In this document: in pieces, positions 1-10,560 of the stretch
How the letters are laid out: every line of letters begins with the position of its first letter
How positions within the stretch are numbered: position 1 is the first letter of the stretch
NCBI RefSeq assembly: GCF_040954645.1
Contig: NC_092809.1
Coordinates: 68,213,141-68,277,140, forward strand
Reading direction: 5' to 3'
Source of the DNA: Diabrotica undecimpunctata
Lineage: Eukaryota; Arthropoda; Insecta; Coleoptera; Chrysomelidae
DNA: 64,000 nt
Position numbers and translations under genes: made by a program
The notes under the pieces: model-generated
What the model saw: only the letters and a program-made list of their open reading frames with translations
Databases searched by the model: none
What the model was told of the DNA's origin: nothing

Positions 1-185
1 TTCAGATTTCACTATATGCTCTACATTTGGGTTTATCTTCTATTAATTTACAACTACGACGAAATCTTTATAATATATCTGATGCATTGATATTAAAGTG
101 GAGTAGAATACTTGGTAGATAATATTTATTTGTTTTGAGTATACTTATTTTACGACCTAGTACATAAAAAAATAAATACTTGTGT
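1..185. repeat. Dispersed repeat, copy 1 (pairs with 18146-18340)
   Basis: This stretch (TTTCACTATATGCTCT onward, through GATAATATTTATTTGTTTTG and an AAAAAAATAAATA run) recurs in the same orientation at 18146-18340, directly after the piggyBac element. It has no open frame. The left edge may lie outside the window. Confidence 0.6.
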
Positions 186-555
186 GCTCAGTGCTTTCTA
201 AGTTTGTAAAACATAAACATGCTTCCATATTAGATTATACATTTATTAAGAATGTCCACTCTCTGAATTGAAGTTTTTATCTTAAAATATGACTGTGTCC
301 CACAATCTTTCACAAAAGTTATTCTTTTCTGAAATTTTCTGAATAAGGTTCAATAGGTTTTTATATTTTGTTTTACGTTTTAATCTTTAAATCGGAGTTC
401 ATTTTTTGAAAAACTATAAACATGTGACAACAAATTGCTATATGAAAAGAGGAACAACAGGATAACATCAGATGTAGACCAAACAAAAGAAATTAGGACA
501 CGCATTGAAATAGCACGTGCATTATTTTTTAAACTTTAAAAGTTTCTTTGTTTTC
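186..555. other. AT-rich spacer, nothing recognised
   Basis: No coding potential, RNA gene or recognisable repeat is seen here. Confidence 0.5.
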
Positions 556-1026
556 GGGATATAAAGTTAGAGCCTGAGAATGCTTCGATATTACGTGTTC
601 CCTACTTTTCTTTATGGCTTGGAAGCGTGAACACTAAAACAAGTCCATCTGAATAAGTTGGCCGCCTTTGAATTTTGGTGTTACAGAAGAATTTTACGAA
701 TATCATGGATTCAAAGAATGTCAAACGTGGAAGTAACTAGAATGATAGGAAATGGGGCGGAAATATTATTAACTATCAAAAGACGAAAACTTGAGTACTT
801 AGGACATGTGATGAGAGTAAAAACATACGCATTATTACAACTTATTATGCAAGGCAAAATCCGAGGAAAGCGAAATGTGGGAAGACGAAGAATATTCTGG
901 CTTAAAAACTTAAATGAATGGTTTGAATGCAGTAGTGTAGAACTTTATAGAGCGGCAGTCAACAGAGTCCGTATAGCCATGATGATTTCCAACCTTCGAT
1001 AGAAGATGGAACTTAAAGAAGAAGAT
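556..1026 (+). pseudogene. 5'-truncated non-LTR retrotransposon, RT C-terminus (RTE-like)
   Basis: Only the C-terminal end of an endonuclease-reverse transcriptase polyprotein is left. The frame from 658 to 1002 holds FWCYRRILRISW, then YLGHVMR, GKIRGKRNVGRRR and a final IAMMISNLR, the usual end of an insect RTE-like family. Upstream, in another frame, FPTFLYGLEA (about 590-625) belongs to the same domain, so a frameshift lies near 640. After the stop comes an AAGAAGAAG-type tail (about 1014-1026). The fragment at 62251-62531 is a relative on the opposite strand. No TSD was found. The 114-codon frame starts at TTG and is not a genuine gene start. Confidence 0.8.
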
Positions 1027-1400
1027 AGAAAAAGGCATAAACTATCTACGTAATAAATCCCATTAACCTGTTAGTAACGGATAACCAGATATATTTAAAA
1101 AGATTAAGTACCTTTCTTTTTATTTTGGATTTTGAATTTTGCATAACTAGAGCAAGCGACTAATTTTTGTGTATTAGTTTTGGACCAAGCGCCTCTTGCG
1201 AGCGTTTTAATGATTGTAAATCGAATATTTGGCAACATATGTACATAAACGTGGTTAACAATGGTGACGTTGGCAACTTGTTGAGGCGTTTAGGTTAAGA
1301 AGTAGTGGCAGTTATTGCTTAAATTTTTCTATAATAGTCACATTACAGAAGAGCTAACACAGAAAGAGAATACTTAACAAAAGACATAACATTAAGTAAA
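1027..1400. other. AT-rich spacer, nothing recognised
   Basis: No frame or repeat could be assigned between the retrotransposon tail and the next relic. Confidence 0.45.
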
Positions 1401-2160
1401 ATGTATGAATTGTATATTGAAGAAGCAGACAATGACCTTGTTAAATTTTCGTTTTACAGAAAAATGTTTTTAACACGATTTAATCTTCAAAGAAAAAAGT
1501 TGAAAAAAGATACTTGTAGTAGATGTGATTGTTTCGAATTAGAAATTAAAAATTACGCAGATAATGAACAATTAAGCGTTAAAAAAAGAAAAAATGTGCA
1601 CTTAGAAGAAAGAAAGCTAGACATGAAGATAAGCAACGATCAACCACAAGTGGAAACCTTTTGTTTTGATTTAAAGAAAAACTCTTCCCCTTTCGAGAAT
1701 TCTAATAAATATTGTATATTATAAGCGTCAATTATGTATTTACAACCTTGGTATCCATAGCGCCAAGGATAAAAAAGGTCATTGTTATATTTGGATAGAA
1801 GGTGAAGCTGGTCGGGGAGCCCAGGACGTAGGCATTGGTCTTAAGAAACACATTGAAGAAAATGTTACTTCTGCAAAACATGTAATTTTGTGGTCAGACT
1901 CTTGTGGCGGCCAAAACCGCAGCATTAAAATAGTTGATTCTAAAAATGATTTTGGAAACTCATCCTACCATTGAAAAAATTACATTACGCTATTTCTTTC
2001 CTAGTCATAGCTTTTACCCAATGGTAGTGATTTTGGAGATTTTGAAAATGCCCTAAAATTTTAACAACGTTTATATACCGTTGATGATTACCTAAACGTG
2101 ATGAAAAAATTCCTTAAAAAGAACCCACTAGTAGTTCACAGAATGAAAAAAGAAGAATTC
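1401..2160 (+). pseudogene. Broken copy of uncharacterised WSD..GQNR family (DUF7869-like)
   Basis: The relic has three parts in different frames. The first (1401-1724) has MYELYIEEAD, FNLQRKK and a DTCSRCD cysteine motif, ending in FCFDLKKN. The second (about 1745-1935) has NLGIHSAKDKKGHCYIWIEG, RGAQDVG and ILWSDSCGGQNRS. The third (about 1945-2160) has ETHPTIEKITLRYFF, then DFGDFE and FLKKNPLVVHRMKKEEF. This order matches an insect family of unknown function that I recall as DUF7869; the name is from memory. At least three frameshifts or stops separate the parts. Related relics lie at 42405-42930 and, antisense, at 46395-46860. The high copy number suggests a mobile gene, which is inference. 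Confidence 0.65.
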
Positions 2161-2700
2161 GTCAAGCTAAGAAGAAATACAAGCGAATCAACAGAAGAAA
2201 CCAATTTAATGGGTCTTGATAAAACATTAAAGTTAACAACTACAATTTCGTAAATATGGAACACTTTAAATATCTTAGATAAATAATCACGGTTAATAAT
2301 AATGCCACTAAAGAAATACAGATCATAATTTAAACTTTTTACCTATTTTAATACATAGATGCTAATCATGGACAATGACTAAAACGAATAAGGAAGAACT
2401 ACGAATATTTGAAAGGAAAATAATAGGAAAATTGTTTTAACCTCATTATCATATCGCTACAAATCCGTATAGAAGAAGAACACATACTTAATAAAGAAAG
2501 CTCTTATAACGATATTGTTTAGGCAAATAAATTGCTTAAGGTAGATCGTACACATGCATAGACGCCAAGATGTCAAACTTGTAAAACTGTTATGGAAAGA
2601 AGTTAGCACAGAAGAATACCACTTGGGCGTCTCAGTATGCAATGAAGAGAAAACATCCAATCATATCTCAAAAAATTAACATCGTGAAGGTTCTTCTCTG
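2161..2700 (+). pseudogene. Non-LTR RT C-terminal relic (RT-B end of composite repeat)
   Basis: Matches in several frames to the same RT end seen at 9180-9960 and 21420-21960: INRRNQFN, NMEHFKYL, ITVNNNATKEIQ and, near 2620-2680, a degenerate form of the RPLGR..RW.ENIQS.L end. Stops and shifts are frequent. The opposite-strand frame at 2457-2660 is a shadow of this relic. Confidence 0.6.
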
Positions 2701-4390
2701 AACCCCATAACAAATGGCTAATCTTTTACTTTTCATTAAAAATTTAAATTTTAATAAGTCACGTAAATAACGTTTTAAAAGTGCCTTTCCTGAGATAACT
2801 TTTTTTAAGCCTGGTTTGTTTGATTACATGTAATTGATTTAATAGTCCCCAACAGATGAGTATTGACTATAGGTAGGATAGCAGGTAGTTGAACAGGCAT
2901 GTGTTGATAAATATGATGGGTCAGTAGATAGTCTCATTATTCCTAAATCTGACCTCATGTTACCTTCCCCCTTCATTTTTGGAAGTCCTAAAGGCATTTT
3001 TTCTCTTGGGTCATCCTCCCAATTTAACTTGGCAATGTAGTTATTATAGAGCCTTTGGATATAGCCAGCGCAACTTTAGCATTGAGATTTAGCTTCTTAC
3101 ACGACGTTGTTGTCTTTATATATGTGTTTGGCCTTGGCATTGGTTCCGTTCGGTATTGGTTAGTACGCGGACCTTTGTAAGTCGGAAAATACTTCTGATG
3201 GCTTTTCTAGCGATCCTGATCTAATTAATACCTAAGTTTTACGTACATTGTTTTGTTAGCGTTCTGGCCACATATCCACACATTAGCACTGGTTTAATCA
3301 CTGTTTTATATATCCTGATTTAAGAAAGTCGTATTAGACCTCTGAATTTAAAAGTATTATAAGAGTTATATATACATCAGTTAGCTACCTGAATATTCCC
3401 TTTTATTTCTTATGTTACAACGTTATCTACGATATCTAAAATGTTGCAATCCTTTAAAATTATATGGGTCTATTGTTACGTTATGCCCTACTCTACGTCA
3501 CCTCTTTTGTATGTTAAGGAACATTTATATGCTTTATTACTGACAATTAGACCGTTTTTTTATGCTAATATCATTATTTTATAGTATTCTAATAATTTAT
3601 GGATTAAATCCGGATAGCAAATTGATATTCTTCACTTTCTCGGAAAAATAATATTCTAACATACAAAATCCTATTAAATTGCCAAAACCTTCCTTGCATA
3701 TTCTATTCACTCATGAGGGGCACCAGCAATATCAGTACCATAATAAGGCGTATAGTACTGGACTGGCTAATCGTTGGAAAATGGGAAGCATGAGTTTTAA
3801 TGTTTTCGGGACTGCCATCTGTTAGCGGAGAGCAGAGATATTAGTACCAAGTTAATGCATATAGTAATCGTTGCTGGAACTTTATTATTATTAAACAACA
3901 CTATATTTTCTAGTAAAATCATCATGACTTTACAGTAAGACAAATTTTCGAACGTTGGTTATGGAAACATCATGTACATACCACCAGGTTCCCTATGTCG
4001 ATATCCAGCAAAATCGTTGTAATAAGGAGACGGCAAACAAAAATCCAGAGATAAAAATATGCACCAAGAAAGTCTGTTTTATTCAACAGTCGAATAAACT
4101 ACAGATTCTTGATTCAAATAGTCAAAAAATCAATAAACAGCTTAGTAAAATAGAAATAACGCATATTTAAGATGTAATCCATTAACGGGCCAAGGTACAA
4201 AGCACTCCTGGCATATGCTAATGATATGGATCTCATAAGAAACTCTCTCCGGTCCGCAAACATCTTTAACAAAGTGCACGAAAAATGTTTCACTTAAAAT
4301 CAACGAAATGAAAACCGAATACAAGCGAATCAACAGAAGAGACCAATTTAATAAATTTAGAACAAACATTAAAGTCAACAACTACAATAC
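2695..4390. repeat. Composite interspersed repeat, copy 1 (antisense RT-A, spacer, sense RT-B)
   Basis: On the minus strand, about 3560-2950 is a decayed non-LTR RT C-terminus. Reading that way one meets GLIV, then IYKTVIKPVLMCG, then HIYKD and KLNWED. A non-coding middle (about 3560-4190) follows. On the plus strand, 4200-4385 then holds a second RT family, with LLAYANDMDLI (degenerate YADD) and INRRDQFNKFRTNIKVNNYN. The same order recurs at 4845-5485 plus 8425-10310 and at 20410-21960. Homology to copy 2 breaks off at about 4390. Copies 1 and 2 lie head to tail. Confidence 0.65.
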
Positions 4391-4844
4391 ATTGATATTT
4401 ATGTGGCAATCAGCTGTAAAAGTCATTGCCTTTTTCGTGTCGTATCGTATTTTAGCATATCATATTTTGAGTGAAATTGATCCTAAATGCGTCTAATAAT
4501 ATTAAGTTTGTAAAACAGCTGTCCGTTTATGCTCATTTGTTCACCTTTTGTAAAACAGTCTGTGTAAATATAAGGGATTTATATAATCTTTTCATTTCGT
4601 AATCTTTTCGTTTTATAATTATAGTTCTCTTGCTTTTATTTTCTATGGTAATACATATACATACCCAATTCAAAAGGAAGAAAACCTGAGAGTTCTAAAT
4701 TAAACATAAACATTATTCTCTCTTTCTCCTTATATGTTATATAAAGATCATCGTCATCGTATAGTCAGAACGGAACAAGATTCTATTGCCTTTTCTTCTT
4801 TTTGTCTTCCCTTTCCTATTGAAAATACAGCCAGGTTTTAAAGG
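4391..4844. other. AT-rich spacer between composite copies
   Basis: No gene is recognised. It contains a short near-duplication around 4826-4860 (AGCCAGGTTTTAAAGGAAAATAC / AGCCAGGAAATACG). Confidence 0.4.
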
Positions 4845-5485
4845 AAAATACAGCCAGGAAATACGTTTTTAAAATTTATGTCAATATTTCTGAAGTGCCT
4901 TTCCTTGGATATTTTTTTTAAGCCCAGTTCGTTTAATTACATGTAATTGATTTGATATTCCACAACAGATAAGTATTGATTGTAGGTCTCATTATTCCTA
5001 AATCTGACCATATGTTACCTCCTCCTTCATTTGTGGAAGTCTTAAAGGCATTTTTTCTCTTGGGGCATCCTCCCAATTTAACTTGGCAATGCAGTTATTA
5101 TAGAGTCTTTGGATAAAGCCAGCGCAACTTTAGCACTGAGATTTAGTTTCTTGTACGACGTTGCTATCTTTATATATGTGTTTGATCTTGGAATTAGCTC
5201 TGTTCGGTATTGGTTAGTACTCGGACCTCTGTAAGTCGGAAAATACCTCTGATGGCTTTTCTAGCAATCCTGGTCTAATAAAGAGGGTTATATATACATA
5301 AACATCAGTTAGCTACCTAAATATTCCCTTTTATTTTTTATGTAACAACATTACCTACGGCATCTAAGACGCTGCAATCTTTCAAAATTATATGGCTTTA
5401 TTGTTCCGTTATGCCCTTCTCTCGATCCTCTCTTTTGTATGTTAAAGAACATTTATTTGCTTTTCTCATTAGTGACTATTAGACC
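4845..5485. repeat. Composite repeat, copy 2, left part
   Basis: Homologous to 2770-3553 of copy 1 (GTGCCTTTCCTTGGATA onward). On the minus strand it encodes a decayed RT C-terminus with GLIVTNEKSK, DCSVLDAVGNVV, HIYKDSNVV and KLNWEDAPREKMPL. Copy 2 is cut at 5485 by the RTE-like element and resumes at 8425. Confidence 0.65.
5473..5485. repeat. Target-site duplication of RTE-like element, left
   Basis: TGACTATTAGACC is repeated exactly at 8425-8437. The unoccupied site survives as TGACAATTAGACC at 3541-3553 and TGACTATTATACC at 20664-20676 in the other composite copies. This independently fixes the insertion point. Confidence 0.9.
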
Positions 5486-8424
5486 ATCAGTCAGACTATC
5501 AGTCAGACTATCAGTCAGTCCACGGATTCTGGGGGGGCAAAATTCTGACATATTTTAGAAAACCATCTAACAGATATATATATCTCTAAAAATTGCAACT
5601 TTCAATGCAAGAACCCTGCTATCAGAAGAAAAATTCATAGAAATGGAATCTGAACTTGATAAAATCAATTGGGACATTGTTGGAGTCGCTGAGGTCAGAA
5701 GGAAAGAAGAAAGCCTAACCACTTTAAAATCCGGTCACATTTTCTATCATGTCGGAGAAAACTATGGGAATGGAGGCATTGGGCTCTTTATTAATAAAAA
5801 ACTAACTGAGAATATCATATCAGTAAAAGCAGTTTCCACAAGAGTTATACTTGCAAAATTACAACTAAACACCCGTTACTCCATAAAGATCATTCAAGTC
5901 TATGCACCAACATCGAGTCACGCTGACGAAGAAATAGAACAGTTCTATGATGACTTGTACACAGCTGTTTCAGAAGACCAAGAACATTTTACGGTAATAT
6001 GTGGCGACTTTAATGACAAAATAGGAATAAGCACTGACCCAGCTGAAAATGCCCTCGGAAATTTTGGCACACCAGGTAGAAACGAAAGGGGCGAAATACT
6101 CTTAAATTTACTATAAGAAAACAATCTATATTTAATGAATAGCTTCTTCTATAAGAAGATCCATAGAAGATGGACTTGGAAGAGCCCCTATGGTAAGACA
6201 AAAAATGAGATCGACTTCATCATCACTGACAAAAAACATATAGTCAAAGATGTTACAGTCTTAAATCAATTTTCGGTTGCAAGCGATCATAGAATGGTCC
6301 GAGCAACTGTAGAAGTCAATATTAAGCAAGAAAGACTGAAGATGATAAAAAGTAAAAAATTCAAACCTGGGATGCGCCCAACGAATGAACTTGAGTTTGA
6401 AAAATATATCACCAGTAACTTACTCAGAAATACAACAAGAGAAGACATAAATAACCTAAACGAAGAAATAGTAGATACATTAACACAAGCTCTGGAAAAA
6501 TTTGGCCCTAAACATGGAAAAGAACAAAAAAATAGTAATGAAACGAAACAAAAAATGGAAGATCGTAGAATACTGAGAAGTGAAGGAAATGTTGACTCAC
6601 AAGATATAAACAACATAAATAAAGAAATCTCTAAAGCCATCAGACGGGATATTAGATAATACAACAACGAGAAAATATAAAAACTATAGAAGACAACAAA
6701 AGCATGAAAGCATTGAGGAGAAAAATAGAAAATGACAAAAAAGAAATCTTCCAACTTAAAGACAAAAATGGAAATATTATCTCAGATAGACCAAGCATAT
6801 TACATATAGTGGAAAGTTTCTATGAAACATTATATAAAAGTCAACTTATTCCAGAGCTCATCGAACAACCAATACAAAAGGTACATAATGTAGGATCGGA
6901 GGATATACCAGATATATCACGAGAGGAAATTCAACATGCCCTCAAAAATATGAAAAATAATAGAGGTCCGGGGGAAGATGGTGTAGTCATTGAAACAATT
7001 AAACTAGGAGGTCCACTTTTGATGTCCCGAATCCAAACACTTTTTAATCTATGTCTGCATAGTGAAAACATTCCAAGTAAATGGAAAAATTCGGTTACAA
7101 TCATCCTCCACAAAAAAGGGGATAAAGCAGATCTCGAAAACTATAGGCCAATTAGTTTGCTTAACTACCTATACAAGCTCTTTACTCGAATACTGACAAA
7201 CAGATTAGAAGCAAAACTCGATTTCTATCAATCAGAAGAACAGGCAGGATTTCGAGCGGGACACGGAACAAACGACCATTTGCAATGCCTTAAAACTCTA
7301 GTTGAAAAGTCTATCGAATATAACAGACCCCCTGCTCTTATCTTTGTCGACTTCCACAAAGCATTTCACACAGTCGAAACAGTTGCTATCTTAAAAGCAC
7401 TATCAGAATGCAGAATATATCAAAGGTATGCAAATATTATTCGAAATATATACGACATGCGACAAATGCGACAACAACCGTTAACCTCCATTGCACTGAG
7501 AAGATAAAAATTGGCAGAAGGGTGCGGCAGGGAGATACCTTGTCGCCAAAACTATTTATAACAGTTATGGAGTACGCATTTAAAAGGCTAGAGTGGGAAT
7601 CAAAGGGTATTAGAATCGATGGAAAGATATTCAATCATCTCAGATATGCCGATGATATTGTTCTCATAACAGACAACTTAGGAGAAGCCAGAGTTATGCT
7701 ACAACAACTACAGCAAGTAACCCAGAAAGTCGGTTTAAAAATAAACTATGGAAAAACAAATATGATGACCAATATCGTCCCCAATGAGCTAATAGAAATC
7801 AAAAAGTCGCCCATAGAACTTGTAGAAAAATATGTGTATTTGGGTCACAAAATAAGGTTAACGCGAAACCAAACATGCGAGCTACTCAAAAGAATAAGTC
7901 TGGGTTGGGCTGCATTCGGAAAAATGAGAGACGTATTTAAAACAAATATACCGATCCATTTAAAAAGAAAAGCTTTTAACCAGTGCGTTCTACCAGTCCT
8001 CACATACGGAGCAGAAACCTTAACTCTCACAAAAACATCAGCATCAGAAAAATTGAGCAGGACACAACGAAAGATGGAGAGATAAATGCTTGGAATAAAC
8101 TTAAGCAATAGAATAAGAAACGAGGAAGTTCGTAGAAGAACCGGAGTGGAAGACATTATCGAACATATTACAAAAAACAAAAAAGGAGATGGACAGGACA
8201 TGTTGCAAGAATGAAAGACAACAGTTGGACAAAAAAATTGCTTGAGTGGAGACCACGGGCTAAAAAGCGAAGCCGAGGAAGACCCCCAAAGCGATGGACC
8301 AACCACCTCAAAAGAATCGTGACCAATTGGATACCAGAGGCGCAGAACAGAAGCAGATGGAAAAGTCTAGAGGAGGCCTATGTTCAACAATGCACAACTC
8401 AGGGCTGATTGATGATGATGATGA
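5486..8424 (+). mobile_element. Full-length RTE-like non-LTR retrotransposon with 13-bp TSD
   Basis: The 2939-bp insertion has the target TGACTATTAGACC on both sides. It begins with a short direct repeat (about three copies of a CAGTCAGACTAT unit, 5486-5520). It carries an apurinic-type endonuclease followed by an RT in one polyprotein and ends in a (GATGAT)n tail (about 8411-8424). The trinucleotide tail, single EN-RT reading frame and short 3' UTR fit the RTE group. Naming the exact clade would need a phylogeny. Coding capacity is destroyed by one stop and three frameshifts, so it is inactive. Confidence 0.85.
5571..8408 (+). pseudogene. RTE-like endonuclease-reverse transcriptase, inactivated
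   Basis: The enzyme would nick target DNA and reverse-transcribe the element's RNA there. The frame is open from 5571 with IATFNARTLL, the start of the endonuclease domain, but the first ATG is at 5643, so the original start seems lost. Endonuclease motifs follow: VGVAEVRRK, QVYAPTS, CGDFNDKIG and SDHRMV. RT motifs are ENYRPISLLNYLYKL, EEQAGFRAGHGTND, FVDFHKAF, VRQGDTLSPKLF and YADD at 7645-7656. The C-terminus has VLTYGAETLTL, GHVARMK, SRGRPPKRW and WKSLEEAYVQQ. Damage comprises a TAA at 6114-6116 and frameshifts near 6660-6700, 7440-7500 and 8185, plus a TAA at 8083-8085. Confidence 0.9.
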
Positions 8425-8437
8425 TGACTATTAGACC
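8425..8437. repeat. Target-site duplication of RTE-like element, right
   Basis: TGACTATTAGACC, identical to 5473-5485. Composite copy 2 resumes directly after it. Confidence 0.9.
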
Positions 8438-9506
8438 GCTTTTTTTTTGCTGCTACTAGCATTATTTTAGAGCATTCTATTATTTAATTTATGGATTAAA
8501 TCCGGATAGCAAATAGATATTCTTCACTTTCTCGGAGAAATAATATTCTAACACACAAAATCCTATTAAATTGTCAAAACCTTCCTTGCATATTCTATGC
8601 ACTTATGAGGAGCAGCAGCAATATCAGTACCATCATAAGGCGTATAGTTCTGGACTGGCTAATTGTTGGATAATGAGAAGCATGAGTGTAGCATTTTGAA
8701 TGTTTTCGGGACTGCTACCTGGTATCGGGGAGCAGAATTATCATTACCGAGTTAATGCATATAGGAATTGTTGCTTGAACTTTATTATTATTAAACAACA
8801 CTATATTTCCTAGTAAAATAATCAAAAATTTACAGTAAGAAAAATTTTTGAACGTTGGTTATAAAAACATCATGTACATACCACCGGGTTCACTATGTCC
8901 ATATCCAGCAAAATCCTTGTAATAATGATACTGGAAACCAAAGATGAAAATATGCTCCAAGAAACTTTGTGTTATAAAACAGTCGAATAAAATACAGATT
9001 CTCGATTCCAATAATCAAAAAATTAATGAACAGCTTACTAAAATAGAAATAACGCCTATTTAAGATGTAATCCATTAACGGCCCAAGGGACAAAGCACTC
9101 CTAGCATATGCTAATGATATAGAACTCATAACTCTAATGAGAAACTCTTCCGTCCACAAACTTCAATAAAGTGAAGAGAGCACAAAAAATGTTTGACTTA
9201 AAATCAACGAAATGAAAACCAAATACAAGCGAATCAACAGAAAACCAATCAACCAATTCAATCAATTTAGAAAAAACATTAAAGTCAACAACTACAATTT
9301 CGAAAGTATGGAACACTTTAAATATCTTAGATCACTAATCACGGTTAGTAATAATGCCACTAAAGAAATACAGAGCATAATTCAAACTTCAGACCTATTT
9401 TAATACATGGATGTGAGTCATGGAGAATGACTAAAACAAATAAGGAAGCACTCCGAATATTTGAAAGGAAAATAATCAGAAATTTTTATTTAACCCCATT
9501 ATCATA

Positions 9507-9729
9507 ACTACTATTTAAATGGGAATAAGCCACAATTAGAGGTTAAAGTTAGTTTATTGACGTTTCAATTTCCACTTCGGAAATCATTCTCACTAATGTT
9601 TGTATTTTGAGAACGATTTCCGAAGTGGAAATTGAAACGTCAATAAACTAACTTTAAGCTTTAATTGTGGCTTATTCCCATTTAAATAGTAATTACTTTA
9701 AAATGCCACGAGAAAATAGCTTCAGAACT
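9507..9729. mobile_element. Penelope-type fold-back insertion with 10-bp TSD
   Basis: Two 76-nt arms, 9510-9585 and 9615-9690, are reverse complements with very few mismatches. They run from ACTATTTAAATGGGAATAAG to CACTTCGGAAATC and back, around a 29-nt loop. CATTATCATA flanks the block at 9497-9506 and 9730-9739. It splits an RT-B relic whose other copies read straight through. Half of the sequence recurs at 40525-40618 downstream of Penelope-like RT and GIY-YIG relics, and a deleted version at 25862-25917. I infer it is the terminal repeat of a Penelope-like element. Confidence 0.7.
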
Positions 9730-10312
9730 CATTATCATATCGCTACAAGTCCGTATACAATAAGAAAACATACTGAATAAAGAAATCTCGCATAACGATA
9801 TTGTTCAGGAAAATAAATCCCTTAAGGTATATCGGAAACGTGCATAGACGCCAAAATGTCAAACTTGTAGAACTGGTGTGGAAGGAAGTTAGCACAGAAG
9901 AATGCCACTTGGGCATGTCAGTATACAATGGAGAGAAAACATCCAATCATATCTCAAAAAATGAACATTTCATTTGATTGCAGATTCGTGGAAAATCGAT
10001 CAACTTGGAGATAAGTTGTACTCAGCGAAGACCTACCCAGTGTTGTAGCGCTACGTATTGATAATGATAAAGAGAAAGGAGAAACAGTGACAAAAAGCAA
10101 CAAAAATGGACTATGGAGCAAAGCTACTTCAAAATCTTTGATTGGAGAGGATTTAAATGAAAGTATAAGAAATACAATGGATGATTGATGGATTCGAGAA
10201 ACTTGAGACTTGAGAAAGGCACTCTCCGAAACAGCTGTAGTGATAAGATAGAAATAATTTTGTAGAAGTTTTGCTGTTTTATTGTTAAACAAAATGGAAT
10301 TAACATACGACA

Positions 10313-10560
10313 TTATATACGCTAAAATAACTAGACAACTTATATGATACGGACATATAAGGAGAAAGTTTAATGATACAATAATCTACCCAATATTTGT
10401 TATGAGTAAAAACGATATGAATAAACAAAATAAAGAAATCCATGGCAAAAGGCAAAAAGAGTAATGATTTAAAAATGAGAGAGGTATCCTGTGGATAACA
10501 TGTGCTTAATTAGGAACGAATGGAGATGAAGATCAGAAGACGACAAAGAATGTTTGAAAT
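10313..10560 (+). pseudogene. Non-LTR RT extreme C-terminus relic
   Basis: In two frames: TRQLIWYGHIRR-like residues near 10330-10365 and RNEWR with following basic residues near 10510-10550. This resembles the YGHVRR..RENWR end of the 43085-44215 element. Very decayed. Confidence 0.45.

Larger units (their letters stand above)
8425..10312. repeat. Composite repeat, copy 2, right part, with RT-B relic
   Basis: Continues copy 2 after the RTE insertion (TTATGGATTAAATCCGGATAGC, as in copy 1 at 3600 and copy 3 at 20730). The plus strand from about 9080 carries the RT-B relic: LAYANDIEL, then YKRINRKPINQFNQFRKN and SMEHFKYLRSLITVSNNATKE. After the fold-back insertion (9507-9729) the RT end follows: WRENIQSYLKK near 9920-9960 and MNISFDCRFVENRSTWR to about 10010. 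The minus-strand frames here (for example 9743-9946) are shadows. Confidence 0.65.

Noticed and set aside
6287..6754. 155-codon minus-strand frame opposite the RTE-like polyprotein (also 7845-8306 and 43435-43944)
   Set aside because: Phe/Ser/Leu-rich shadows of A-rich sense coding DNA.
9507..9729. Hammerhead ribozyme in the Penelope-type fold-back
   Set aside because: The conserved CTGATGA and GAAA core was not found in the expected order in these copies.
9743..9946. Minus-strand frames MDVFSPLYTD... here and at 2457-2660
   Set aside because: Both are complements of the same RT-B relic end; the conserved sense reading is on the plus strand.
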